Below, one piece after another: positions 35,574 through 44,830 of a DNA stretch of 64,000 nt. The position numbers were made by a program, and so were the translations under genes. Under the pieces are notes generated by a model. The model worked only from the letters and a program-made list of their open reading frames with translations. It made no database searches and had not been told where the DNA came from. Each line of letters opens with the position of its first letter. The stretch's first letter is position 1. The stretch is from Grimontia kaedaensis (GTDB lineage: Bacteria > Pseudomonadota > Gammaproteobacteria > Enterobacterales > Vibrionaceae): positions 1,240,001 to 1,304,000 of the forward strand of contig NZ_CP082276.1 in assembly GCF_023746615.1 (NCBI RefSeq). Reading direction: 5' to 3'.

Positions 35574-35598
35574 TTTCTCTTTGTTATTGAGGTGTAAA

Positions 35599-36837
35599 AT
35601 GGCAGCGGACAACAACTACAGCCTGGGACCAGTCCCACAGTCAGCTCGAAAGGGCATCTTATCCCTGACGATGGTCATGTTGGGATTAACCTTCTTTTCG
35701 GCAAGTATGTGGACAGGAGGAACGTTAGGCACTGGCCTCTCTTTCAACGATTTCCTCCTCGCAGTCCTCATCGGTAATCTTCTCCTCGGTATTTACACTT
35801 CATTTCTTGGTTACATCGGCGCTTCTTCTGGCCTTTCTACTCACCTTCTTGCTCGATTCTCATTCGGAACCAAAGGCTCCTGGCTTCCTTCCCTCATTCT
35901 CGGTGGTACACAAGTTGGTTGGTTCGGTGTTGGCGTTGCCATGTTTGCCCTGCCAGTCCAGAAAGCAACAGGCATTGATACCAACATCCTGATTGCAGTC
36001 GCCGGTCTGTCGATGACTGCCACCGTATATTTTGGTATTTCTGCCCTTATGATTCTCTCCGCCATCGCTGTTCCTGCTATTGCTCTTCTCGGCGGTTACT
36101 CAGTCATCGAAGCTCTCGACAGCTTGGGTGGTATTGAAAAACTTCAACTCATCTCTCCTGAAAATCCAATGTCATTCTCTACCGCGCTGGTTCTGGTGGT
36201 TGGTTCATTCATTTCGGCAGGAACACTGACTGCAGATTTCGTGCGATTTGGTAAGAGCGCGAAGGGCGCTGTAGTGGTCACCATGGTGGCATTCTTTATC
36301 GGCAACAGCCTGATGTTTATCTTCGGTGCAGCTGGCGCGGCAGCAACAGGTCAGTCAGACATATCAGAAGTGATGATGATGCAAGGGTTGCTCCTTCCAG
36401 CAATCATTGTGCTTGGCTTGAACATCTGGACGACGAACGACAACGCCCTCTATGCATCCGGCCTTGGCTTTTCCAATATTACTGGTTTGCCAAGTAAATA
36501 CCTGTCCGTTGCCAACGGTATCATTGGTACTCTATGTGCACTTTGGCTGTACAACAACTTTGTTGGCTGGCTGACCTTCCTTTCAGCGGCGATCCCACCG
36601 ATTGGTGGTATCATCATCGCCGATTTCATCAAGCACCGCGCGCGATACAAGAACTTTGCCAACACAGAGTTCAAAACCGTTAACTGGTCTGCGATTGGTG
36701 GTGTGGCCGCTGGTATTGCGGCTGGTCACCTGCTGCCAGGTATCGTGCCTTTAAACGCCGTACTGGGTGGTGCAATCAGCTATCTTTTGCTGGATATGCT
36801 AAACGATAATAAAAAGACTGAATCTGCTCGCGTATGA
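35599..36837 (+). CDS. codB: Cytosine permease
   Basis: 412 residues (E. coli CodB 419) with about twelve helices; an NCS1-family symporter. Recognisable segments are NYSLGPVPQSARKGILSLTMVMLG, the GASSGLSTHLLARFSFGTKGSWLPS loop and WTTNDNALYASGLGFSN. The ATG at 35599 follows GAGGTG; a TTG at 35581 in frame lacks a site. It is followed after 18 bases by codA. Confidence 0.93.
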   Translation: MAADNNYSLGPVPQSARKGILSLTMVMLGLTFFSASMWTGGTLGTGLSFNDFLLAVLIGNLLLGIYTSFLGYIGASSGLSTHLLARFSFGTKGSWLPSLILGGTQVGWFGVGVAMFALPVQKATGIDTNILIAVAGLSMTATVYFGISALMILSAIAVPAIALLGGYSVIEALDSLGGIEKLQLISPENPMSFSTALVLVVGSFISAGTLTADFVRFGKSAKGAVVVTMVAFFIGNSLMFIFGAAGAAATGQSDISEVMMMQGLLLPAIIVLGLNIWTTNDNALYASGLGFSNITGLPSKYLSVANGIIGTLCALWLYNNFVGWLTFLSAAIPPIGGIIIADFIKHRARYKNFANTEFKTVNWSAIGGVAAGIAAGHLLPGIVPLNAVLGGAISYLLLDMLNDNKKTESARV

Positions 36838-36855
36838 GCCTAAGAGGAAACCTCA

Positions 36856-38136
36856 ATGTCAGCTTCTCTACTGATTAAAAATGTTGTTATTCGTGGTCAG
36901 GAAACACCTTCTCAAATCCTGATTGAAGGTGGCGTTATTCGCGCCATTGAAGGCAACGGCACTGAGCTGAAAACAGATGCAACCGTGATTGACGCAGAAG
37001 GCGGTATGGCAGTGCCACCTTTCTGTGAGCCTCACATCCACTTGGACACTACGCAAACCGCTGGTGAGCCAAGCTGGAATATTTCAGGCACCTTGTTTGA
37101 AGGTATCGAGCGCTGGGCTGAACGTAAAGCCATGCTGTCTATAGACGATGTGAAAGCACGTGCAAAACAAACCCTGAAGTGGCAAATCGCTAACGGTATT
37201 CAACACGTCCGAACCCACGTTGATGTGTCAGACCCTACCCTGACCGCGTTGAAAGCCATGATTGAAGTGCGTGAAGAAATGAAGCCTTGGGTTGATATTC
37301 AAATCGTGGCGTTCCCTCAAGAGGGCATTCTCTCTTACCCGAACGGCAAGGAATTGCTGGAAGAAGCGGTAAAAATGGGGGCTGACGTTGTAGGTGCCAT
37401 TCCACACTTCGAGTTCACCCGCGAATACGGTGTGGAATCCCTGCACTACGCCTTTGAATTGGCGCGTAAATATGACCGCCTGATTGACGTGCACTGCGAC
37501 GAAATAGACGACGAACAATCACGCTTTGTCGAAACCGTAGCGGCACTGGCACACAAATATGAAATGGGCCACAAAGTCACTGCCAGCCACACCACGGCAA
37601 TGCACTCTTACAATGGTGCTTATGCGTCTCGCCTATTCCGCTTGCTACGTATGTCTGGTATCAGCTTTGTTGCGAACCCACTGGTGAATATTCACCTGCA
37701 AGGCCGTTTTGATGACTATCCAAAGCGCCGTGGTATTACCCGCGTGAAAGAAATGTTGGCATCAGACATTAACGTTTGTTTTGGCCACGACGATGTATTC
37801 GATCCTTGGTATCCACTGGGTACCGCCAACATGTTGCAAGTGCTGCATATGGGTCTGCATGTTTGCCAGATCATGGGTTACGATCAACTGAACCAATCGC
37901 TGGACTTGATCAGCCACCACTCGGCAAAAACGCTGAACATTCAGCACAATTACGGTGTGGAAGTTGGTAAGCCGGGTAACCTACTGATCCTGCCTGCTGA
38001 AAACGACTTTGATGCTCTGCGTCGTCAGGTGCCTGTTCGCTACTCAATCCGTGCAGGTAAAGTGATTGCAGAAACCCAACCTGCTGCCACCTCATTACAC
38101 CTTGAACAAACCGAAGCCGTCACCTTTAAGCGTTAA
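36856..38136 (+). CDS. codA: Cytosine deaminase
   Basis: 426 residues (E. coli 427), an amidohydrolase converting cytosine to uracil and ammonia. Metal ligands appear in PHIHLDTT (His-X-His near residue 60), HCDEIDDEQSR (His ~214), ASHTTAMHSYNGAY (His ~246) and FGHDDVFDPWYPLGTANM (Asp ~313). With codB it forms a two-gene pyrimidine-salvage operon ending in a strong terminator. Confidence 0.96.
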   Translation: MSASLLIKNVVIRGQETPSQILIEGGVIRAIEGNGTELKTDATVIDAEGGMAVPPFCEPHIHLDTTQTAGEPSWNISGTLFEGIERWAERKAMLSIDDVKARAKQTLKWQIANGIQHVRTHVDVSDPTLTALKAMIEVREEMKPWVDIQIVAFPQEGILSYPNGKELLEEAVKMGADVVGAIPHFEFTREYGVESLHYAFELARKYDRLIDVHCDEIDDEQSRFVETVAALAHKYEMGHKVTASHTTAMHSYNGAYASRLFRLLRMSGISFVANPLVNIHLQGRFDDYPKRRGITRVKEMLASDINVCFGHDDVFDPWYPLGTANMLQVLHMGLHVCQIMGYDQLNQSLDLISHHSAKTLNIQHNYGVEVGKPGNLLILPAENDFDALRRQVPVRYSIRAGKVIAETQPAATSLHLEQTEAVTFKR

Positions 38137-38140
38137 TAGA

Positions 38141-38167
38141 AAGCCCCGCAAACGCGGGGCTTTTTTT
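38141..38167 (+). terminator. Terminator of codBA
   Basis: AAGCCCCGC-AAAC-GCGGGGCTT followed by a T run. Confidence 0.93.
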
Positions 38168-38180
38168 CTTATCCATTTAA

Positions 38181-39539
38181 TCAGTTCAGCTCATCAAAGC
38201 CATTTATGCCTAGTGGAGCACCACCGCTAGCTGCATCCTGCGCGACTGCACCGTACAGCTTTCCAACTTCGAAATTCACTGTCAGCGGGCCGATAGCTAC
38301 CGTTTTCGAACCTGTTGGTGTTATTGAAATCACCGCCTCTCCTGGCATCAAGCCGACACCTGTGATGGTCTGCTTGTAGGCAAAATTGCTTCTGATCGGA
38401 CTGGCATTGAAAATATCCGTCGTCGGCGTAATGTATACATCCACGGTTCCAGCAGAAACCGAACCATGAACCAGTGAGATCTTGGCTTCTGTTGCGACTT
38501 TTCGGCGATCTTCCTCAAAGGGCAGCAGTTCAATATCAAACGCATCTGAAGCATCTACCGAACCCAAAACAATGGCGTTGTAGAATTTTCCCTGCTCAAG
38601 GGCCACAGGCACATCCTTCAGTACGTCTGTTGTCAAAGAAGGCACATTGACGGTCACGTCCTGGGTGCCAGCAGGGACCTGCAAGAACGGAGATTCGTTC
38701 AAATAAGTCAGGTCTGCGACGGCTGGCGTCGCACTGTTGTTCAGAACGACATTCACCGGAGGTGCATCTGCCACACCATGAACCGCACGCAGGTCCGCGC
38801 CTGTCGTTTGGTCAAAAATCAATGATGCGCCACTGCCAGATGCAGCAACCAATACAACGGGAGAAGTGGTATTACCGCCATAAACATTGGGCGCGGCAGT
38901 CACCAATAAGTCAGTCCCAGAAGCCAATGGCACAGTTCCACTATCAAAGACCACGGTTTTCGTTCCCTCTGGCGCAATGCGAATGCGGTAATCCCCCGAA
39001 GGAACTGAAAGCTGATCGCTGAATTGGCGATAACTCAGCGTCAGAGTTGGTGACGCTGTATTGACATCATCACCCGGTGCAGTCACATACACATCAACAG
39101 TCGGAACGGCTGGCGAGCCATGAACTGCCTGAATTCTCACATAGCCGCTCGCAACAGTAGAGTCGGCATTTTCGACCAACAGCACTTCGAGCGTGTTGTC
39201 AGCTACACTCCCCAACGCTATGGCAGAATAGTTGCGCTCAGCTTTCAGGTCGTAATCTTCTGTCAGCACCGTGGGTGTAGTCTGATCAGGCAATTGCGCG
39301 TTAACTTTGACGTTGTAGTTCTGCGACGCTACCTGCTTGAATCCACTACTTTCCCCATAGTCCAGCCCATCAACGAGCGAAGTTTGGTTTGCTAAAATAT
39401 TCACTTTCGGCGCGTCAGCACCAGCATGAATCACCCTGAGTGAAGCTTGGGTATGAGAATTTCCGCTGCCGCTGCTTCCACCACAGCCATATAGCGAAAA
39501 GCCTAACATTACATACAAAATAATTAGCCATTGTTTCAT
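38181..39539 (-). CDS. Lipoprotein with four DUF4397 repeats
   Basis: 452 residues. Lipobox LYGC (Cys 19) followed by a GGSSGSGNS linker. Four repeats start near residues 33 (LRVIHAGADAPKVNI), 131 (VRIQAVHGSPAVPTVDVYV), 244 (LRAVHGVADAPPVNVVL) and 354 (ISLVHGSVSAGTVDVYI). DUF4397 is a beta-rich, surface-exposed repeat of unknown binding specificity. It is convergent with codA. Confidence 0.88.
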   Translation of the reverse strand: MKQWLIILYVMLGFSLYGCGGSSGSGNSHTQASLRVIHAGADAPKVNILANQTSLVDGLDYGESSGFKQVASQNYNVKVNAQLPDQTTPTVLTEDYDLKAERNYSAIALGSVADNTLEVLLVENADSTVASGYVRIQAVHGSPAVPTVDVYVTAPGDDVNTASPTLTLSYRQFSDQLSVPSGDYRIRIAPEGTKTVVFDSGTVPLASGTDLLVTAAPNVYGGNTTSPVVLVAASGSGASLIFDQTTGADLRAVHGVADAPPVNVVLNNSATPAVADLTYLNESPFLQVPAGTQDVTVNVPSLTTDVLKDVPVALEQGKFYNAIVLGSVDASDAFDIELLPFEEDRRKVATEAKISLVHGSVSAGTVDVYITPTTDIFNASPIRSNFAYKQTITGVGLMPGEAVISITPTGSKTVAIGPLTVNFEVGKLYGAVAQDAASGGAPLGINGFDELN

Positions 39540-39967
39540 CTCGTTACTCCTCTTTGTTCAACGAGTGTCCGTGATACACAACAGCGTACGGGTGGGATCA
39601 GAAGGTCAAATTCGAAGATTGAGACGCGCAAATATCAACTTAAGGACAAGCTGTTAGTGAGAGTGATCCAAAGCGGAACAACGACTTTTTGATACAACAT
39701 TTTGTATTTTAAAGATAACGCAAAACTGATCGCGCAATCTTCTCGAAAATTGGTTCAGTTTATTAAGAAACTCTAATCTAACCAGTGATTTATCTTAGTC
39801 TCTATGACGAAACAAAATTCGCAAAATAACATCATAGTTTTTGTGTGAACTCTGCTTAAATTCGTAACCACTTTCCTGTACATAAAATCGCCATAAGCAT
39901 CTAATTACATATTGGCATTGCCAGTTGGTAATGGAATACAAAAATACGATCAGACAAAGTTGGTGAC
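39540..39967. other. A+T-rich intergenic region
   Basis: About 430 bases between divergent genes with no supported gene or RNA. It holds the promoters of the DUF4397 gene and the kinase gene; none is clear enough to place. Confidence 0.4.
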
Positions 39968-40552
39968 ATGTTTCCACAAATTATTATTCTCAACGGAACG
40001 GGCAGTGCGGGGAAAACCAGTATTGCCAAAGAACTCATTGAACGCTTACCTCGCCAGTACCTGAACTTCAGTATTGATAGCGTGCTTTACGCCCTCCCCC
40101 CTTCCGACCTGAAAGCCATGATAGAAGGTAAACCTATTTTTCGGGAAGGTTACAGCTACCCCACTTTAGTTGAAGGTTATCACCAAGCCGCAAAAGGATT
40201 AGCCAAAGCTGGCTGCTACTTGATCCTAGATAACGCCTGGACAATAGACGAAGAAAAACGAAACCTTCTGACAGCGCTGGAAGGATTTAACATTTGTATG
40301 GTTGGGGTGAAATGCCACTTGCTCGTCGCAGCAAAGCGAGAGAAAGAGCGCGGAGACAGAGCGATCGGTCTGGCTGAGAGTGAATATAACCAAGTACACC
40401 AGCACTTGAATTACGACATTGAGCTTGATACCACCAATCAGTCAGCGGAAGCGGCAACGGTAGAGCTGGTCAAATGGCTGGAAACCAACCCTACATTGCT
40501 GGGCGCTCAGCGCAGTCAGAAAAAGCTCAAAGCATGTATAAATGTGGCCTAG
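39968..40552 (+). CDS. Chloramphenicol-phosphotransferase-like (CPT) kinase
   Basis: 194 residues. Walker A is NGTGSAGKTS (~residues 9-18). The domain then runs FSIDSVLYALPPSD, LVEGYHQAAKGLAKAGCYLILDNAW and VGVKCHLLVAAKREKERGDRAIGLAESE, the order of the CPT-like P-loop family. In Streptomyces CPT inactivates chloramphenicol, but most relatives have unknown substrates, so no resistance should be assumed. Confidence 0.82.
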   Translation: MFPQIIILNGTGSAGKTSIAKELIERLPRQYLNFSIDSVLYALPPSDLKAMIEGKPIFREGYSYPTLVEGYHQAAKGLAKAGCYLILDNAWTIDEEKRNLLTALEGFNICMVGVKCHLLVAAKREKERGDRAIGLAESEYNQVHQHLNYDIELDTTNQSAEAATVELVKWLETNPTLLGAQRSQKKLKACINVA

Positions 40553-40570
40553 ATTAACTCGACGACATAT

Positions 40571-43234
40571 TTAATGTTTGGCACGGACTGAAGTTCTGCT
40601 TCTCCTCCAGCCTAGTGCCAGCATTGAAAGTACACTAAACCAACCCAAGCTACCACCACCTCCACCGCCTGAAGAAACGTTATCTGGTGTTGACGTTTGG
40701 GAAAGTGATAAGGTCGCACCCTCGAATGCCTGCGAGCCATAAACCATCACATAGTAAGTGCCCGAAGACATGCTTGAAAGCGAACAAGACTCCTGATTTG
40801 AACTGGATATAGAACGGCAATCATAGGCAGTTGTCGTCGGTGCAGCGCCAGAACGGACATATAAGTCTGCGTCACCCAGACCACCGTTTAGTGTAATCGT
40901 CACACCACCGCTAGACAGTGGGCTCACAGACATTGCAGAAGCACGGTTTGCAGATAGCACACCAGCATTCGAAATCGTAAAGGAGTAGTAAATTGCATCA
41001 CCAGCGCTACCCTGAATATTCGATATAGGCGCAGAGGTATCAATCGGATCAGCGCGCTGTTCGGGTGCTTCAGAACTGTTTTGCGTGAGGGAAACAGAAA
41101 CGCCCGAGAACGCCGCATAACCATGGACCATCACAAAGAACTCATCGCCGGGATTACCCTGTGCAATACAACTTTCATTGTTGCCGTAATAGTAAGGTCG
41201 GCAATCATAATCTGACTGAGAAGGTGTGCTGCCTTTTTTCAAATAAAGGTCAGCATCGCCGGAACCACCAGCCATAGCAATGCGTAAGCTACTGCCATCA
41301 TCAGGCAGAGTGAAACTGTAGAACAACGTATCTCCACGACTGCCAGAAAGGCTGGAAATAGAATCACCCACATTAAGTATCTGCGGTGGCGCTTCAACTA
41401 CATCTAATTGAATCGCAGCACCAGAATAAGCGCTCTGCCCGACCACCAGCACATTGTATTCACCGCTGCCTTGCAAGGTTACGTCACAGGACTCGTTGTT
41501 GTCCGATGTCGTTGAAGCGCAATCGTAGTCAGTGGTTGTTGGCCAACCATTAAATTTCACATAGAGGTCCGCGTTGCCGGAACCGCCGCTGAGAGTCACG
41601 GATGCAGAATCCGTATTTGCAGGCAAATTGAAGTAGTAGTGAGTCTCAGATCCTGCGCCACCCGTAGTGTTGTTCACAGGTACGCCATCAGTCAGTTCGG
41701 TGGCATCCAAACAGGCGTAAACGCCAACTTGTTCGAACGCATCCACCACATCTGCCGTGCTGTAACCTAAATCGTCCGCCGCTCTGACGACACCACAACC
41801 ACCTTCATCGAAGGTCGAGTCGGGCGTCCAGTACAGTTTGTTTGCGAAAGCATAGGCTTTAAACGCCTTTACAATATCCCAATCTGGTTTGTTGGCGAGC
41901 AAATAGAAAGCGCGGTTGAATACACCACTGGAGTAGTGCACATCCATGCCTGCGTAATATTGGTTAGCGTGGTCGATTGAACGACCATCATCAGAAGGGG
42001 TTTCGAAGTAACGCAAAGCGCCAGTGGATTTGTAAATCGCACGGCCTACCTGCCAGTCCACACTTCCCTTCCAGTAATATTCGGCCGCTTCCCCGGCGAT
42101 ATCAGAGAAAGACTCATTGATGCCTCCAGACATACCCGAATAGATCAGATCTGAGTTCTGATCGGTAAAACCGTGGCTAACTTCATGCGCTGAAACGTTC
42201 ACATCAACGAGTGGATAAAAGCGCGACTGGCCATCGCCAAAGGTCATGGATGAGCCATTCCAAAAGGCGTTTTCATAGTTGCTGCCATAGTGCACACGCA
42301 TCACCAACTGGAAAGTCAACGGCGACATGTTCAACCAATCCTGATACATGTCAAATACCAAATTGCCAAAGAAGTGCGCGTCATTCAGAGGCGAATAAGC
42401 GCCATTGATGGTTTTGAAAGTATTTGTGTTATTCGCGTCGTTACAAGCATACGAGAAAGCCGATGAGCCAGAAGTCCCATGGTTCAGGTTCACTGTTTTC
42501 ACGTTAGCGGTTTCAAGCGTACAGGTTGACCCCACTTTATTGATTTTTAGGGCTGGATAATCCGTGCCAAACAGGTACTGACCCGTTTTCTCATTCCCCC
42601 CAGGGCCGTGCGCAGTATCTTCTACATGGGCAAGACCTTCCCAAGTTTTCAGAATCTCACCAGTTTTGGCGTCAATGTAAGCGCGTGGGCGGGTTGGCTT
42701 TCTGGCAGGAAGGAAAAAGCTAACCTCATAAACCAAGCGTGGAGAGCCCTGCTCATCCAGCCAGACAAACAGCTCAGACTTTTCATTTTCAGGAATCACG
42801 ATCTCAGCAGCTGGCGCGTTGATCAAATGCTGGTCTTTAAGGATTTGGATAGCACGTTGATGACTCATCGAAGGCGCAACAGAAGACATGGTGTTGCTGA
42901 GTGCAGAGACTTTCAAACCGCGGGCATTCTTGTACTGACTGTTTTCGCTATCAGATACCACACGACCTTTTCTGACGGGAACACCTTGATAATACTGTTG
43001 GTGTTTCACCTTCACTTTACCGTTGGGCAAGATGACGGTTTCTGAAGGGAAAAAGCCAGTTTTTGAAGACGATAAACTGCTTCGCATTGCCGCTGCAGCG
43101 GGCGCATTTTGAAATACAGAATCGTCTGCCACAGAAATCTCGGCAGCATTCCCTTTTAAAATTAGAAAATTAAGAAAAATAAAACCAAAAAGGAATAGCG
43201 CACGACGAAGCATCGACCCCTCCGATAGTTTCAA
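40571..43234 (-). CDS. Secreted M4 zinc metalloprotease (vibriolysin-like) with three PPC domains and GlyGly-CTERM tail
   Basis: 887 residues. Order: signal peptide (~8-30); FTP/PepSY propeptide (to ~205); M4 catalytic domain with HEVSHGFTDQNS (zinc site near 345) and GGINESFSDIAGE carrying the third ligand; then three PPC beta domains, each with the ADLYV/YDC motif, near 545, 655 and 770; finally GGGGGGSLGWFSVLSMLALGWRRSR. That last segment is a GlyGly-CTERM signal removed by rhombosortase, implying type II secretion and surface anchoring. M4 enzymes digest extracellular protein. Confidence 0.93.
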   Translation of the reverse strand: MKLSEGSMLRRALFLFGFIFLNFLILKGNAAEISVADDSVFQNAPAAAAMRSSLSSSKTGFFPSETVILPNGKVKVKHQQYYQGVPVRKGRVVSDSENSQYKNARGLKVSALSNTMSSVAPSMSHQRAIQILKDQHLINAPAAEIVIPENEKSELFVWLDEQGSPRLVYEVSFFLPARKPTRPRAYIDAKTGEILKTWEGLAHVEDTAHGPGGNEKTGQYLFGTDYPALKINKVGSTCTLETANVKTVNLNHGTSGSSAFSYACNDANNTNTFKTINGAYSPLNDAHFFGNLVFDMYQDWLNMSPLTFQLVMRVHYGSNYENAFWNGSSMTFGDGQSRFYPLVDVNVSAHEVSHGFTDQNSDLIYSGMSGGINESFSDIAGEAAEYYWKGSVDWQVGRAIYKSTGALRYFETPSDDGRSIDHANQYYAGMDVHYSSGVFNRAFYLLANKPDWDIVKAFKAYAFANKLYWTPDSTFDEGGCGVVRAADDLGYSTADVVDAFEQVGVYACLDATELTDGVPVNNTTGGAGSETHYYFNLPANTDSASVTLSGGSGNADLYVKFNGWPTTTDYDCASTTSDNNESCDVTLQGSGEYNVLVVGQSAYSGAAIQLDVVEAPPQILNVGDSISSLSGSRGDTLFYSFTLPDDGSSLRIAMAGGSGDADLYLKKGSTPSQSDYDCRPYYYGNNESCIAQGNPGDEFFVMVHGYAAFSGVSVSLTQNSSEAPEQRADPIDTSAPISNIQGSAGDAIYYSFTISNAGVLSANRASAMSVSPLSSGGVTITLNGGLGDADLYVRSGAAPTTTAYDCRSISSSNQESCSLSSMSSGTYYVMVYGSQAFEGATLSLSQTSTPDNVSSGGGGGGSLGWFSVLSMLALGWRRSRTSVRAKH

Positions 43235-43692
43235 ACTAGAAACATTCGTTTCACCTATGATTAATCATGGCTGAGGGTTGAGTATTGATAAAGTGAAAAT
43301 AGTTATTTTTTGAATCTAATGATTCTTATATGAGAATTGAAAATTTAAAAGCTCAAATACTTTAAATTTAAATTATATTTATCAGCGATTTATATACAGA
43401 ATGGGAAATGGCAATTTTAGTTAATATCAATCGAGTGCATGTAAACGAGAGCGACATAAGAAACTAGAGACATAAATAAGCTGTTATTTATCCCTCGTTG
43501 GCTGGAAAGCTTCGCTCGTTCGGCTCCTGGACACTCATCACTGGTACCGTCCTTCTAACTAACGGAAATTCCGAGAAAATTAAGCGTGATTCTCTATTGC
43601 GCGGTTTAGAACGAGTGTTTAGTGTTGTAACCGGATGGAATGCGCCATACTCATTTACCGAGCATCGTCATAAAAACAATCAGGATATTGTT
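43235..43692. other. Intergenic region with open frame of uncertain coding status
   Basis: A+T-rich to ~43490. From 43498 an open frame (TTG start) runs into the MscS gene and encodes some protein-like residues (LRGLERVFSVVTGW), but no ribosome site precedes the TTG. Confidence 0.4.
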
Positions 43693-44592
43693 GTGGAACA
43701 GCTAGAGTTTCTTATCTCCTTTTTTACGGAACACAAATTTCTCTTCACCCTCGTTGTGATCGCCATATTTATGTTGATCCGTCGTTTGCTGATCAAGTTA
43801 ATCTGGGGTGATTCCAACTTCCTGAGCGAAGAACAACGCAAATGGATCTCCCGCACCAAAAACGGCTCTTTTACCATGCTTCTCTTAGTCATGTTTTTGG
43901 TTTGGCGCTCAGAAATCAACGAGTTCGCGTTATCACTGACTGCAATAGCGGTTGCCGTCGTCGTGGCTTCCAAAGAGATCATTTTGTGTTTTACTGGCTC
44001 AATCCAACGCGCCAGTTCCCGATCATTTCAAATCGGCGAGTGGATTGAAGTTGGCTCACTCTGCGGTGAGGTTATCGAACACAATTTGATGGCAACCAAA
44101 ATTCAGGAGATTGACCTTCACCACGGCACCTACAATTACACTGGCAAAACGGTTACCTTCCCAAACAGCCTGTTTTTCACCACGCCCGTGAAGAATCTCA
44201 ACTTCATGAAACGCTATGTTTATCATGAATTTAATATCACAGTGAAAGAAACCGCGAACCTTTACCCACTGGTACCAAGCTTGCTGGCGAGAATCGACGA
44301 TCACTGTGAAGATTTCTATGAGGTAGCCACGCGTTACAACCATGTCATTGAGCGACACGCCGGCGTTGATCTACCGGGTGCAGACCCACATATTCATGTC
44401 ACCTCAACAGAGATGGGCGACCCGCAGGTCCATGTTCGTTTGTTCTGTCCAACCGAACGTGCCACCGAATTGGAACAACTTATTCGCGAAGACTTCATGA
44501 CCATGTACTGTGAAAGAGTCTTAAAACAGCCTCCTGTTACAATTGCTGAAGACCTGCTCTCGGATACAGACTCCAGCGCCTTACACTGCTAA
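43693..44592 (+). CDS. MscS-family small-conductance mechanosensitive channel
   Basis: 299 residues from GTG 43693, which follows CAGGAT; the frame stays open to TTG 43498 and the true start could lie there. Two or three helices (FLFTLVVIAIFMLI; FTMLLLVMFLVW; LSLTAIAVAVVVASKEII) precede the MscS beta domain with FQIGEWIEVGSLCGEVIEHN and VTFPNSLFFTTPVKNL. It should open under membrane tension, releasing solutes. Unusually many Glu/His residues fill the C-terminal domain. Confidence 0.85.
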   Translation: MEQLEFLISFFTEHKFLFTLVVIAIFMLIRRLLIKLIWGDSNFLSEEQRKWISRTKNGSFTMLLLVMFLVWRSEINEFALSLTAIAVAVVVASKEIILCFTGSIQRASSRSFQIGEWIEVGSLCGEVIEHNLMATKIQEIDLHHGTYNYTGKTVTFPNSLFFTTPVKNLNFMKRYVYHEFNITVKETANLYPLVPSLLARIDDHCEDFYEVATRYNHVIERHAGVDLPGADPHIHVTSTEMGDPQVHVRLFCPTERATELEQLIREDFMTMYCERVLKQPPVTIAEDLLSDTDSSALHC

Positions 44593-44615
44593 AAAATCCT
44601 CCACTTTCGAAACCC

Positions 44616-44650
44616 AAAAGGCTGCCTATATAAAAAGGCAGCCTTTTTAC
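44616..44650 (+). terminator. Terminator of the MscS gene
   Basis: AAAAGGCTGCC/GGCAGCCTTTTT around a TATATAAAAA loop. Confidence 0.9.
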
Positions 44651-44713
44651 TTTTTCGTCCATATTTTGCAACTTTGTTAAATTCAGAAAGTAAAAATTTC
44701 ATCATTCCCTTGT

Positions 44714-44731
44714 CATAAAAGTACTTTTATG
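44714..44731. promoter_or_regulatory. Perfect 18-base palindrome upstream of the polyol operon
   Basis: CATAAAAGTACTTTTATG reads identically on both strands. It lies 100 bases before the smoE-like start codon and is a candidate operator. AraC-type regulators usually bind direct repeats, so another regulator may be involved. Confidence 0.5.
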
Positions 44732-44830
44732 CACCGCTTTTGTTTTAAGTTGCCTTTTTTTGATCTTCTATTGTTGTACAGATGTTAACACCCGTTCGAA
44801 GTACATCTTTTATCAAAGAGGAACGTAATA

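Noticed and set aside
39968..40552. Chloramphenicol resistance gene
   Set aside because: The CPT-like family is broad and most members do not act on chloramphenicol, so only the fold is called.
43498..43692. N-terminal extension of the MscS protein from TTG 43498
   Set aside because: No ribosome site, and GTG 43693 has CAGGAT upstream. The extension is kept as a possibility in the gene entry.
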